A DNA stretch of 30,399 nucleotides from Enterocola sp045611845 (GCA_045611845.1 JAZKXZ010000010.1:1-30399); one strand, 5' to 3'; shown: positions 1 to 8,055, counted from the first letter of the stretch. Numbers and translations are program-made. The notes: a model not told the origin generated them from the letters alone.

Positions 1-39
1 TCCACAATTTGGACATCTTTCTCTACGAGTTTTTGCCAT
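1..39 (-). CDS. N-terminal fragment of an unidentified gene (runs off the left edge)
   Basis: Reading the minus strand from an ATG at 39 gives MAKTRRERCPNCG before the window ends. The C-x2-C pair could be the first half of a zinc ribbon, but thirteen residues are too few to name a family. The ATG lies directly behind the T-run of the palindrome at 47-78 and has no visible Shine-Dalgarno, so either it is leader-poor or the true start lies beyond the window. It is co-directional with rsmA. Confidence 0.35.
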   Translation of the reverse strand, partial: MAKTRRERCPNCG

Positions 40-78
40 AAAAAAATAACTTTGATGAAACTAGTTTCATCAAAGTTA
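40..78 (-). terminator. Perfect 32-bp palindrome with T-run; terminator or promoter/operator
   Basis: Positions 47-78 form a perfect palindrome of two 16-base arms with no loop; each arm contains AACTTTGATGAAACT. Read on the minus strand it is followed by seven T (47-41), as expected for an intrinsic terminator ending the rsmA transcript. The 5' end of each arm also reads TAACTTTG, which fits the Bacteroidota -7 consensus TAnnTTTG, so a promoter role for the partial gene at 1-39 is also possible. Confidence 0.55.
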
Positions 79-151
79 CTGTATATTGTTGAATGTTAGG
101 TGATTACAAAGGTTTTACCAACCATTTTTGGCAACATTACCCTTTTTTATG

Positions 152-182
152 ATTTGGAAATCAAGGTTTCCAAATGTTTTTT
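152..182 (+). terminator. Hairpin with T-run downstream of rsmA
   Basis: ATTTGGAAA (152-160) pairs perfectly with TTTCCAAAT (167-175) around a 6-base loop and is followed by GTTTTTT on the plus strand. No plus-strand gene is seen to its left. It lies just past the rsmA stop, so it may serve transcription arriving from either side. Apart from this hairpin and the palindrome at 47-78, the 79-190 stretch shows nothing recognisable. Confidence 0.4.
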
Positions 183-190
183 ATGGGATT

Positions 191-970
191 TTATTCTGCA
201 ACCCAATATGTCAATCTGATGAACTCTTCAACCGAAAGTTGCTCTGGGCGTTTGGTTAGTAAATCGATATCTTCTTTTTTTGAGAAATCGCCGCCCGGGA
301 TAAGAGGGCGAATAGAATTTCTAATTGTTTTTCTGCGTTGGTTAAATGTGGTTTTTACCACAGTTTTAAATAGCTTTTCGTCGCAAGGTAGGCTCTCACG
401 AGAGTTTCTTTTTAGGCTAATTACTGCAGATTGCACCTTTGGTGGTGGGTTGAACACAGAAGGTGGCACGGTGAATAAGTATTCAATATCGTAATATGCT
501 TGAAGAAGCACACTCAAGATTCCATATGCTTTTTTGCCTGGTTTAGAGGCGATTCTTTCTGCCACTTCTTTTTGTAGCATACCGCTCACAAAAGGAATTT
601 GGTCTCTATATTCTAGCACCTTAAAGAAGATTTGGCTAGAGATATTGTATGGATAGTTGCCTATCACCATAAACTCTTCCTCTCCATAAAGTTCCTTAAG
701 TTCGTATTTCAAGAAGTCCTTGAAGTGAATTTTACCGTCTAGTTTTGGGAAGTTTTTTGAAAGGTATTCTACAGACTCTCCGTCTAGCTCAATCACATTC
801 AAATCTACATTCGATTTTTCAAGTAAAAACTGAGTTAGCACCCCAGTGCCAGGGCCAATCTCCAATACTTTTAATCCTTCGCCCTCTGGTAGAGTGTCAG
901 CAATTCTTTTAGCGATGCTTAAATCAGTTAAAAAATGTTGACCGAGGTGTTTTTTAGGTTTAACGTACAT
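191..970 (-). CDS. rsmA: 16S rRNA (adenine(1518)-N6/adenine(1519)-N6)-dimethyltransferase RsmA/KsgA
   Basis: RsmA uses S-adenosylmethionine to dimethylate two adjacent adenines near the 3' end of 16S rRNA late in small-subunit assembly. The 259-residue length is normal for the family. The N-terminal KKHLGQHFL signature (residues 6-14) is followed by the SAM-binding VLEIGPGTGVLT (about 35-46) and the catalytic motif GNYPYNIS, a variant of the usual NLPYN. The C-terminal part has PPPKVQSAVI and FNQRRKTIRNS, both typical of RsmA. The ATG at 970 gives the canonical N-terminus. A TATCTTTG box at 1010-1003 on the minus strand is a plausible promoter, divergent from that of the next operon. Identification is firm. 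Confidence 0.97.
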   Translation of the reverse strand: MYVKPKKHLGQHFLTDLSIAKRIADTLPEGEGLKVLEIGPGTGVLTQFLLEKSNVDLNVIELDGESVEYLSKNFPKLDGKIHFKDFLKYELKELYGEEEFMVIGNYPYNISSQIFFKVLEYRDQIPFVSGMLQKEVAERIASKPGKKAYGILSVLLQAYYDIEYLFTVPPSVFNPPPKVQSAVISLKRNSRESLPCDEKLFKTVVKTTFNQRRKTIRNSIRPLIPGGDFSKKEDIDLLTKRPEQLSVEEFIRLTYWVAE

Positions 971-980
971 AAAAAAATGC

Positions 981-1010
981 TATATTTGTAAGATTTACTT
1001 TACAAAGATA
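981..1010. promoter_or_regulatory. Divergent promoter pair between rsmA and the porX operon
   Basis: The 46-bp gap holds two matches to the Bacteroidota -7 element TAnnTTTG pointing outward: TATATTTG at 981-988 on the plus strand and TATCTTTG at 1010-1003 on the minus strand. Each lies about 25-35 nt upstream of the start codon it would serve. The boxes face away from each other with only 14 bp between them, so initiation at one could affect the other. Placement rests on motif matching only. Confidence 0.6.
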
Positions 1011-1016
1011 TACAAT

Positions 1017-1490
1017 TTGAAACTAATAAAAAACATATTAGATATTTTCTATCCGCTTTTTGCTAGGTGGATGAACAAACAGGTGTATTATTACCTTGCT
1101 TGTGGCACCATAAACACAGTTCAAGACTGGATTTTATATTTCTTGACCTACAACTTTATAGTGGAAAAAAGATTTCTCGACCTAGGTTTTGTGGTAATGT
1201 CGCCACACATTTTGAGTTTGTTTATAGTTACCCCAATCACATTTACTGTGGGTTTTTGTTTCTCAAAATATATTACATTTTCGCAGTCGAACCTTAAGAC
1301 TTTCTCACAAGTGTTTAGATATGCGGCTATGCTAGGTTTCAATTTCTTGCTCACATACGCAGGGCTAAAACTTTTGGTGGAAGTGGTGGGTATTTACCCA
1401 ACACCATCGAAGATGATAATTACAGTGATTACCACAGTGGTGGGATTTTTAATCCAAAAATATTTCTCGTTTAGAGTAAATAAAAAGTGA
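1017..1490 (+). CDS. GtrA-like small membrane protein
   Basis: A 157-residue protein with four hydrophobic segments (roughly 22-48, 60-85, 100-123 and 128-150) and the pattern YYYLACGTINTVQDWILYF near the N-terminus, typical of the GtrA/DPMS family. GtrA-type proteins are thought to help move lipid-linked sugars across the inner membrane for surface glycan modification. The start used is TTG at 1017; the first in-frame ATG (1071) would remove 18 residues ahead of the first helix, so the N-terminus is uncertain. The stop overlaps the GTG start of the next gene by 4 nt, so the two are probably translationally coupled. It is the first gene of a five-gene operon that includes porX. The exact substrate is unknown. 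Confidence 0.8.
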   Translation: MKLIKNILDIFYPLFARWMNKQVYYYLACGTINTVQDWILYFLTYNFIVEKRFLDLGFVVMSPHILSLFIVTPITFTVGFCFSKYITFSQSNLKTFSQVFRYAAMLGFNFLLTYAGLKLLVEVVGIYPTPSKMIITVITTVVGFLIQKYFSFRVNKK

Positions 1491-2458
1491 AATTTAAGAG
1501 TATAAATATTTCTGAGGTCTTTAAAAAGAAATTTACTTGGATAAAGATTTTCATTATGGTGGCGGCATACGGCTATCTTATTTATACTTTTATAAATTTT
1601 GAGCATTACGAAGACTTTTCGTATTACTTTAAGACACACGGATTAGAAAATTTAAAATATTTGCTAGGTTGCTTGATTCTTATTCCGCTCAACTGGCTTT
1701 TGGAGTCCTTGAAGTGGAAAGAGGTGCTAAGCAAGATACAAGTATTGTCACTTGGGCAGGCTATTAAGTCTGTGTTGATAGGGCTAACATCTGGTTTCTT
1801 TACACCAAACAGGGTGGGTGAGCCTGTGGGAAGGTCTATGTTTCTTGCCGATGGCAACAAAACAAAGGGAGTAATTTGTAGTCTTATTTGCACGCTTTCG
1901 CAAAGTTTTGCCACGCTGTTTTTTGTGTGCATTGCTTTTGTACTTGCGTGTAATATTGTGGTAGAGTTGGAGCAGATACCACAAATTTTATTAATTAGAA
2001 ATATTGGTATTATTGCAGCTGTTACGGTGTTTTTGTTGTATCTTACCATTCCATTTTGGGTGGGAAAACTGAAACTTAAATCAGAGAAGTTACAAGACAT
2101 TGCCCGTGCCATTTCGCTTATCTCGTATACTAGTTTGCTTAAAGTGAGCCTTTATTCTATAGTGCGATTTGCTGTTTATAGTTTTCAATATTTTTTAATG
2201 CTAAAATTCTTTGCAGTAGATATTCATTTTTCAACTGCAATGGTTCTTATTCCGATAAACTATTTTTTAGTGTCAATTATACCATCGGTGGCATTTGCAG
2301 AACTAGGCATTAGAGGTTCTTCTGCATTGTTGGTGATGGAACCATTATTGGGGAATACACTTGGTGTAGCGCTAGCGGCAATGTCACTTTGGTTTATAAA
2401 TTATGTAATACCTATGCTTGTGGGGTCGTTACTTTTAATTAAAACAGAGAGAAAATGA
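1487..2458 (+). CDS. UPF0104/lysylphosphatidylglycerol synthase-TM-like membrane protein
   Basis: A polytopic membrane protein of 323 residues with about seven to eight hydrophobic segments. The segment with the pattern GFFTPNRVGEPVGR (about 105-118) matches the conserved loop of the family formed by the MprF flippase-like transmembrane region (UPF0104). The C-terminal soluble synthetase domain of MprF is absent, so it is likely a stand-alone flippase-like module. The start is GTG at 1487, overlapping the GtrA-like stop, and its own stop overlaps the porX ATG (2455-2458). This four-base overlap pattern supports one operon. The lipid substrate cannot be read from the sequence; given the GtrA-like neighbour, a role in handling lipid-linked envelope precursors is a guess. 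Confidence 0.75.
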   Translation: MKFKSINISEVFKKKFTWIKIFIMVAAYGYLIYTFINFEHYEDFSYYFKTHGLENLKYLLGCLILIPLNWLLESLKWKEVLSKIQVLSLGQAIKSVLIGLTSGFFTPNRVGEPVGRSMFLADGNKTKGVICSLICTLSQSFATLFFVCIAFVLACNIVVELEQIPQILLIRNIGIIAAVTVFLLYLTIPFWVGKLKLKSEKLQDIARAISLISYTSLLKVSLYSIVRFAVYSFQYFLMLKFFAVDIHFSTAMVLIPINYFLVSIIPSVAFAELGIRGSSALLVMEPLLGNTLGVALAAMSLWFINYVIPMLVGSLLLIKTERK

Positions 2459-4005
2459 GAAAGATACAAATACTTTGGGCTGATGATGAAATAGAACTTC
2501 TAAAGCCTCACGTTATATTTCTTGAAAACAAAGGTTATGAAGTTACTACAGTGATTTCTGCAGCAGATGCGATAGACGAATGCAAGCAGAAACATTTTGA
2601 CGTGGTAATTCTCGACGAGAATATGCCTGGTCTTAGTGGGCTTGAATGTTTGCTAGAGATTAAGAAAGAAAATCCTTCGCTACCTGTAATTATGATTACA
2701 AAAAGCGAGGAGGAAGACATTATGGAACAAGCCATTGGCCAAAAGATTTCAGACTATCTTATCAAGCCTGTAAATCCAATGCAGATACTTATGTCGCTAA
2801 AAAAAGTGGTGAACTCACAAGAGATTATTATGGAGAAAACCACTGTAAACTACCGTGCGGAGTTTATGAGAATTAGCAACGAGATAAGCGACAAACTATC
2901 TTCTGATGCTTGGAAAAAACTTTACAAAGACCTTGTCTTTTGGGAAATGGAGCTTGAAGAAGCAGATGAAAATATGCTTGAAATGCTTCAAATGCAAAAA
3001 CAAGAAGCGAATGCGGCATTTTCAAAATACATAAAAAACAATTACGAAAAGTGGTTCCAGGACGAAACAGGAAAACCTGTAATGAGTCCAGATTTGTTTA
3101 AAACAAAGGTATTTCCACTTTTAGACAAAGGCGAAAAGGTGTTCTTTGTGCTTATAGACAATTTGCGTTTAGACCATTGGAGAGTGATTCAAAAAGAGTT
3201 GAGCTCGCTATACGAATTTGAAGAAGATGACTCTTATTTCAGCATTTTGCCTACTGCTACTCAATATGCTAGAAATGCAATTTTCTCTGGTCTTATGCCT
3301 GAACAAATAAAGAAAATGTATCCAGACCTTTGGGTAGATGAGGAGGAAGATGAGGGTAAAAACCTAAACGAAGAGTCGCTTATTAGAAATCAGTTAGAAA
3401 GATTTAGACGTCGTTTTACATTCTCATACAACAAAATAAACACCAATCAGGCTTGTGAGAAATTCAACGACCAGTTGAGTTCTCTAATGGAAAACGACTT
3501 AAATGTGGTGGTGTTCAACTTTGTGGATATGCTCTCTCATGCTCGCACCGAAGTGAAGCTCTTTAGAGAACTTGCGCCAGATGAGGCAGCATATCGTTCG
3601 CTTGTGAAATCCTGGTTTAAGCATTCGCCAGCTTCTGAGTTTTTCCGAATGCTAGCAAAACATAAGGTAAAAGTAATCTTAACCACAGACCATGGTAGTA
3701 TTAGGGTGAAAAATGCCATTAAGGTGGTGGGCGACAAAAACACTAACGTGAACTTGCGTTATAAACTTGGCAAAAATCTTGCTTACAACAAAAAAGAAGT
3801 GTTTGCTATAACAAATCCTTCTTCTATTATGTTGCCAAGCCCAAACATAAGCACCAACTATATTTTTGCACCGAACACAGACTTTATAGCATATCCAAAC
3901 AATTATAATTATTATGTGAGCTACTATAAAGATACGTTCCAACATGGCGGCATTTCGTTAGAAGAGATGGTAATTCCAATTATTAAAATGCGTCCAAAAT
4001 TATGA
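2455..4005 (+). CDS. porX: PorX, two-component response regulator with PglZ/alkaline-phosphatase-like effector domain
   Basis: PorX is the response regulator that, with the sensor PorY, controls type IX secretion genes in Porphyromonas and Flavobacterium; its C-terminal PglZ domain acts on nucleotide second messengers. Residues 1-120 form a receiver domain with the acidic pair D10/D11, phosphoacceptor D54 (ILDENMPG), T82 and K104. A helical linker (about 120-205) leads to a PglZ domain with VFFVLIDNLRLDHW (metal ligand around D235), a TATQ stretch at 267-270 in the place of the catalytic Thr, VFNFVDMLSHAR and TTDHGS. The length of 516 residues matches known PorX proteins. It sits third in an operon with membrane and peptidoglycan genes; no porY is nearby, which is usual. 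Confidence 0.92.
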   Translation: MRKIQILWADDEIELLKPHVIFLENKGYEVTTVISAADAIDECKQKHFDVVILDENMPGLSGLECLLEIKKENPSLPVIMITKSEEEDIMEQAIGQKISDYLIKPVNPMQILMSLKKVVNSQEIIMEKTTVNYRAEFMRISNEISDKLSSDAWKKLYKDLVFWEMELEEADENMLEMLQMQKQEANAAFSKYIKNNYEKWFQDETGKPVMSPDLFKTKVFPLLDKGEKVFFVLIDNLRLDHWRVIQKELSSLYEFEEDDSYFSILPTATQYARNAIFSGLMPEQIKKMYPDLWVDEEEDEGKNLNEESLIRNQLERFRRRFTFSYNKINTNQACEKFNDQLSSLMENDLNVVVFNFVDMLSHARTEVKLFRELAPDEAAYRSLVKSWFKHSPASEFFRMLAKHKVKVILTTDHGSIRVKNAIKVVGDKNTNVNLRYKLGKNLAYNKKEVFAITNPSSIMLPSPNISTNYIFAPNTDFIAYPNNYNYYVSYYKDTFQHGGISLEEMVIPIIKMRPKL

Positions 4006-4895
4006 AAATTCCAAGACGATTAAAACCTAATGATAAGGTAGTGATTCTTTCTCCATCTGGCAAAATTGAGGCTCAGTGGGTGGAAGGCTTAAAGCAAGTG
4101 CTTGAGGAGTATGGCTTGGTAGTGAGCGTGGCAGAACATACACTTTGTGAGGCAGGCAGATTTGCGGGCACTGATGAAGATAGGATTGCAGACCTACAGG
4201 CGGCGGTGAGCGACCCTCAGGTGAGTGCTATTTTCTGTTCTCGTGGTGGTTATGGCCTTGCCAGAATTATTGATAAGATAGATTTTTCTCCGCTTAAGGA
4301 TGACCCTAAATGGGTGGTGGGCTTTAGCGATATCACTGTGCTTCACAATGCACTTAGCCTTGTGGGAGTGGCCTCTATCCATGGCATTATGGCAAAACAC
4401 ATTACCCTGCGTGCCGAAGGACTAGATAATTTAAGGGCGATGCTTTTTGGTGAAAATGTTGGTTACGAGGTGGCATCTCACGAAATGAATAAAGTGGGAG
4501 AGGCATCTGGGCAGCTAATCGGTGGCAACCTTTCTGTGCTTTATGGCTTGCGCGGCACACCGTTCGATTTAGATTACGAGGGTAAAATTTTGTTTATCGA
4601 AGACCTAAGCGAAAGACTTTACCACGTGGATAGAATGATTCAAAACCTGCGTCTTGGCGGAGTGTTTAAGCAAATAAAAGGTCTTGTGGTGGGTCAGTTT
4701 ACCGATATTGACGAAGACGATAGCTTCCCCAATGGTGTGTATGGGGTGATAAGTGAGGCAGTAAAGGATTGTAAAATTCCGGTGTGTTTCAACTTTCCTG
4801 CAGGACACGTTGACAACAACCATCCACTAATGATGGGCGCTCAGTATAGTTTAAAAGTAACAAACGAAAAGACAATATTAAAATGTTCAAATTAA
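4002..4895 (+). CDS. Muramoyltetrapeptide (LD-)carboxypeptidase, S66 family
   Basis: LD-carboxypeptidases of family S66 cleave the L-Lys/DAP-D-Ala bond in muropeptides during murein recycling. The protein (297 residues) carries the expected triad: the nucleophile in GFSDIT at S109, E200 in LFIEDLSE, and H269 in FPAGHVDNNHP. The RGGYG loop (81-85), and RFAGT near residue 53 are also conserved. No signal peptide is seen, so cytoplasmic action, as for E. coli LdcA, is expected. MccF-type microcin-cleaving relatives share the fold, but the RGGYG and GTPF signatures favour LdcA. It overlaps porX by 4 nt upstream and the protease gene by 13 nt downstream. Confidence 0.9.
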   Translation: MKIPRRLKPNDKVVILSPSGKIEAQWVEGLKQVLEEYGLVVSVAEHTLCEAGRFAGTDEDRIADLQAAVSDPQVSAIFCSRGGYGLARIIDKIDFSPLKDDPKWVVGFSDITVLHNALSLVGVASIHGIMAKHITLRAEGLDNLRAMLFGENVGYEVASHEMNKVGEASGQLIGGNLSVLYGLRGTPFDLDYEGKILFIEDLSERLYHVDRMIQNLRLGGVFKQIKGLVVGQFTDIDEDDSFPNGVYGVISEAVKDCKIPVCFNFPAGHVDNNHPLMMGAQYSLKVTNEKTILKCSN

Positions 4896-5773
4896 AAGGA
4901 TTTTTTGCTAGTAGTAGCAATTTTGTGAAGTTTCTTGTGGCTTTACTTGTGCCACTATTTTTCTTATGTTTTACATCTGCAGTGCTTGCTGTGGTGCTTA
5001 AAGTTACTGGTGTGGAAGAGGCGTCGGTGGGTGCAGAACTTGCCGTGCAATTTGTATCTTCTATTATCACATTTATCTTGGGCGGAGGTTTGGCAGCATA
5101 TCTTATATTCGACGAACCAAAAGAAGAACTAAAACTTTCTTCTGCTGGTAAAGGCAAAAATTATCTTTATGGTATCATTGCACTTCTTGCTATTCAGCCA
5201 ATAGTGGGTGTGGTGAACGAGTGGAATCAGGCTATCAGTTTGCCAGATTTTCTTGCACCACTTGAGGCATGGATGCGTGAGGCGGAAAATACTGCAGCAG
5301 AGCTTCAAGAAAGATTTCTTGCTGGCACATCATATTTTGATTTGCTTGTAAATGTGGTGGTAATGGCTATTACTCCTGCCATCTGTGAGGAACTACTTTT
5401 TAGAGGTGTCCTTCAAAATCATCTTGCAAAATGGTTTAAAAATGTGCACGTGGCAGTATGGGTGTCTGCCATTATCTTTAGTGCCATCCACTTCCAATTT
5501 TACGGATTTTTCCCTAGAATGATACTTGGTGCTGCACTTGGCTATCTGCTTGTGTATGGCAAGTCGCTATGGCTACCAATTGCTGCTCACTGTTTCAACA
5601 ACTTTATGGCTGTGGTGGCAGCGTGGAGTTTGAATAAGTTTGAAGTGATACAGAATGTTGAGGCTGCAACGCCTACCTACACCACATCAGAAGACTACAT
5701 CTTCCTTATAGGTTGCGTCTTCGTAGTAGGATTGTCGTATTATAAGTTAGGAGTTAATAACAAGCAAATATAA
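4883..5773 (+). CDS. CPBP-family intramembrane glutamic metalloprotease
   Basis: An integral membrane protein of 296 residues with about eight hydrophobic segments. It shows the CPBP (CAAX protease/bacteriocin-processing, also called Abi) motifs: EELLFRG with E169/E170, FSAIHF with H204 and a C-terminal PIAAHCFNN with H237. These residues bind the catalytic site in Rce1-type enzymes. Family members process or inactivate prenylated or bacteriocin-like peptides, or act as regulators; the substrate here is unknown. The start overlaps the end of the LD-carboxypeptidase gene by 13 nt, so the two are translationally coupled. It is the last gene of the operon; the region after it contains a branched palindrome rather than a classical terminator. 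Confidence 0.88.
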   Translation: MFKLKGFFASSSNFVKFLVALLVPLFFLCFTSAVLAVVLKVTGVEEASVGAELAVQFVSSIITFILGGGLAAYLIFDEPKEELKLSSAGKGKNYLYGIIALLAIQPIVGVVNEWNQAISLPDFLAPLEAWMREAENTAAELQERFLAGTSYFDLLVNVVVMAITPAICEELLFRGVLQNHLAKWFKNVHVAVWVSAIIFSAIHFQFYGFFPRMILGAALGYLLVYGKSLWLPIAAHCFNNFMAVVAAWSLNKFEVIQNVEAATPTYTTSEDYIFLIGCVFVVGLSYYKLGVNNKQI

Positions 5774-5819
5774 TACTTAAAAATGCGATATTGCGATGAG
5801 CGGAAATAGATTTTATGAG

Positions 5820-5961
5820 ATGATTAACGTTAAACAAAAGCGTTGTTTGAGCGGAGTGGATTACTGTGCTAGCGAGAGCAGAACCAAGTTTACTTGAGTT
5901 ATGCCGAGCGACGCCAGTAATCATGAGCGTAGCGAATAATTTAGCTTTTGTAGTTAATCAT
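5820..5961. repeat. Branched palindromic element (multi-stem inverted repeat)
   Basis: The 268-bp gap between the protease gene and ddl is mostly this element. ATGATTAAC (5820-5828) pairs with 5953-5961 and ACAAAAGC (5834-5841) with 5944-5951, forming the outer stem. Inside, GATTACTG (5859-5866) pairs with 5915-5922, enclosing two small hairpins: TGCT/AGCA at 5867-5880 and CAAGT/ACTTG at 5885-5896. Several copies of a loose AGCGnAGCG motif occur in its single-stranded parts, including GAGCGTAGCGA at 5925-5935, which recurs in a hairpin near 17145. It resembles a dispersed non-coding repeat. It has no U-run, so it is not a simple terminator. Confidence 0.6.
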
Positions 5962-6004
5962 AAATAAAATCCCGTGAAGAGCTCTACGCACAATTTTTAT
6001 GTAT

Positions 6005-6012
6005 TATATTTG
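6005..6012 (+). promoter_or_regulatory. Predicted -7 element of the ddl promoter
   Basis: TATATTTG at 6005-6012 matches the Bacteroidota -7 consensus exactly and lies 29 bp before the ddl ATG, leaving a leader of about 25 nt. It lies just beyond the branched palindrome, so ddl and the gene after it probably form a separate transcription unit from the porX operon. Confidence 0.6.
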
Positions 6013-6041
6013 CAGAATGAATATAAACAAAATTAGACAAC

Positions 6042-7016
6042 ATGAAACATATAGCAATCGTAGCAGGGGGCGACTCTTCAGAAGTAGGAGTATCGCTAAA
6101 AAGCGCAAACGGTATTAAATCTTTTATTGACGAAACAAAATACAAAACCACCATTGTTACCATCATTGGCGACGAGTGGTTGGCAAAGGTGTCTGATACA
6201 AAATCTTATGTTATCGACAAAAATGATTTCTCATACACCATAAATGGTGAGAAACAAAAATTCGATTTTGCTTACATTACCATTCACGGCACTCCAGGTG
6301 AAAACGGCATTCTTCAAGGCTATTTCGACCTTATTGGTCTTAAATATTCTTGTTGCGGTGTGCTTGCTGCAGCGCTTAGCTTCAACAAATTTGCTTGCAA
6401 CCAATATTTAAAGAACTTTGGAGCAAAAGTGGCTAAGTCTATGCTTGTGTCGCCAGGTGCTACTGTAAATCCTGCAGAGGTAGTTGCAAACCTTGGATTG
6501 CCATGTTTTATTAAATCAAATGTTGGTGGCAGTAGTTTTGGTGTAACAAAAGTAAAAGAAGAAGCACAAATACTTCCTGCCATAGACAAGGCGTTTGCCG
6601 AAGGCGGCGATGTAATTATAGAATCATTCTTAAAAGGTACAGAAATTACCTGTGGTATGTATAAAACACACGAAAAAACAGTTGTTTTCCCTATCACAGA
6701 AGTGGTGCCAGAAAATGAATTTTTCGATACCGATGCAAAATACAATGGTCAAGTGATTGAGATTACTCCTGCTCGTATTTCTGACGAACTAACTAAAAAA
6801 GTACAAGAAGAAACTAAAAAATATTATGATATTTTAGGCTGTAAAGGTATTGTTCGTATCGACTATATCATTACAGAAGACGGCGTTCCTCATGTGCTAG
6901 AAGCAAACACCACTCCAGGTATGACTCAAACAAGTTTCATTCCTCAACAAGTGCGTGCTGCTGGTCTCGACATCAAGGACGTGATGACAGATATTATTGA
7001 AAACAAATTAAACTAA
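6042..7016 (+). CDS. ddl: D-alanine--D-alanine ligase
   Basis: Ddl joins two D-alanines with ATP to supply the terminal dipeptide of the peptidoglycan precursor, in the cytoplasm. The 324-residue ATP-grasp protein shows HGTPGENG (82-89, with E88 expected to contact substrate), the ATP-binding glycine-rich SNVGGSSFGV (159-168), DAKYNG with Y234 (the Tyr associated with D-Ala rather than D-lactate specificity), R272-x-D274 and LEANTTPGMT (286-295) with the metal ligand N289. The VAGGDSSE start is typical of Bacteroidota Ddl. The next gene starts 6 nt after its stop, so the two are likely co-transcribed. No signs of vancomycin-resistance-type substitution are seen. Confidence 0.96.
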   Translation: MKHIAIVAGGDSSEVGVSLKSANGIKSFIDETKYKTTIVTIIGDEWLAKVSDTKSYVIDKNDFSYTINGEKQKFDFAYITIHGTPGENGILQGYFDLIGLKYSCCGVLAAALSFNKFACNQYLKNFGAKVAKSMLVSPGATVNPAEVVANLGLPCFIKSNVGGSSFGVTKVKEEAQILPAIDKAFAEGGDVIIESFLKGTEITCGMYKTHEKTVVFPITEVVPENEFFDTDAKYNGQVIEITPARISDELTKKVQEETKKYYDILGCKGIVRIDYIITEDGVPHVLEANTTPGMTQTSFIPQQVRAAGLDIKDVMTDIIENKLN

Positions 7017-7022
7017 AACACT

Positions 7023-8003
7023 ATGGAACCAAAGGTTAAAGAGCAAATTGCTTTAATAGAAAATGCTCTATCCAAATTAAATTGGAAAGATAACCCTCAG
7101 TCTTTATATGACCCTATAGAATACGTTCTTAGCTTAGGGGGTAAGAGAATTAGACCAGCGTTGTGTACACTTGCATGTGAGTTTTATTCTGGCGAAACAG
7201 ATAAAGCTATTCCTGCAGCGTTGGGCTTAGAAATCTTCCATAATTTCACTCTGCTACACGATGATATTATGGACAGAGCAGATACCAGACGTGGTCAGCC
7301 TACCGTTCATAAAAAATGGAACGACAATGCTGCCATTCTTTCTGGTGATGCAATGCTTATTTGTGCATATCAATATATGTCTCAAGTAGAAAGTCATCTA
7401 CTTGGCAATATTATGACACTTTTCTCTAAAGTGGCAATGGAAGTGTGCAAAGGTCAAGAACTTGATATGTCTTTTGAAAATAGAGATAATGTTACAGTGA
7501 GCGAATACATTGAGATGATTCGTCTTAAAACAGCTGTGCTTCTAGCTACAAGTTTAGAGATTGGTGCTATCATTGGTGGTGCTCCTGTTTCTGATTCAGA
7601 CCTACTTTACAACTATGGTATAAACTTAGGTCTTGCATTCCAACTTCGTGACGACTATTTAGATGCCTTTGGCGATCCTAAAGAATTTGGCAAACAAATA
7701 GGTGGCGATATTAAGTGTAATAAGAAAACATTCCTACTGCTTAATGCTTTGAAAACTGCAGAGGGTGCTACTGCCGAAAACCTACGAAATTGGTTAAATG
7801 CTAACGAGGTAAACGATGAAAAAGCTAAGATTGCAGCAGTGCTAGATATCTATAGAGAAACAGGTTCGGACAAACGTTGCGAAGAGGCTATTCAAGATTT
7901 CTTTGAAAAATCAGTCGTTTGTGCAAAAAGTTTGCAACTTCCTGAATATAAGAAAGATATACTAATAAATTTGGCATATCATCTTATGGGTAGAAAAAAA
8001 TAA
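7023..8003 (+). CDS. Polyprenyl diphosphate synthase, short-chain type (FPP/GGPP synthase)
   Basis: A trans-prenyl diphosphate synthase (326 residues) that condenses isopentenyl diphosphate with allylic diphosphates. It has GGKRIRP (39-45), the first aspartate-rich motif DDIMD (80-84) followed by RRGQPT, and the second motif LRDDYLD with D210, D211 and D214. The residue five positions before the first motif is aromatic (F75), which in this family usually limits product length to C15-C20; the paralogue at 15915-16877 has alanine there. It is therefore probably the farnesyl or geranylgeranyl diphosphate synthase feeding undecaprenyl and quinone synthesis. It is co-transcribed with ddl and followed by a strong terminator. 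Product length is an inference. Confidence 0.9.
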   Translation: MEPKVKEQIALIENALSKLNWKDNPQSLYDPIEYVLSLGGKRIRPALCTLACEFYSGETDKAIPAALGLEIFHNFTLLHDDIMDRADTRRGQPTVHKKWNDNAAILSGDAMLICAYQYMSQVESHLLGNIMTLFSKVAMEVCKGQELDMSFENRDNVTVSEYIEMIRLKTAVLLATSLEIGAIIGGAPVSDSDLLYNYGINLGLAFQLRDDYLDAFGDPKEFGKQIGGDIKCNKKTFLLLNALKTAEGATAENLRNWLNANEVNDEKAKIAAVLDIYRETGSDKRCEEAIQDFFEKSVVCAKSLQLPEYKKDILINLAYHLMGRKK

Positions 8004-8020
8004 TTAAAATTTTTGTTGAA

Positions 8021-8055
8021 AAATAGGGGGATTTTCAAAAAATCTCCCTATTTTT
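8021..8055 (+). terminator. Intrinsic terminator after the ddl-prenyl synthase unit
   Basis: A 15-bp stem, AAATAGGGGGATTTT (8021-8035) against 8039-8053 with a single G-T pair and a three-base loop, ends in five T (8051-8055). It starts 17 nt past the prenyl synthase stop and closes that unit. Because the arms are A/T-rich at both ends it could also act in the opposite direction. Confidence 0.85.

Noticed and set aside
174..494. 106-residue plus-strand frame opposite rsmA
   Set aside because: It is a shadow frame antisense to a well-supported gene, with no family signature.
4789..5157. 122-residue minus-strand frame opposite the LD-carboxypeptidase and CPBP genes
   Set aside because: It is a Ser/Thr-rich shadow of the membrane-protein codons and lacks independent support.
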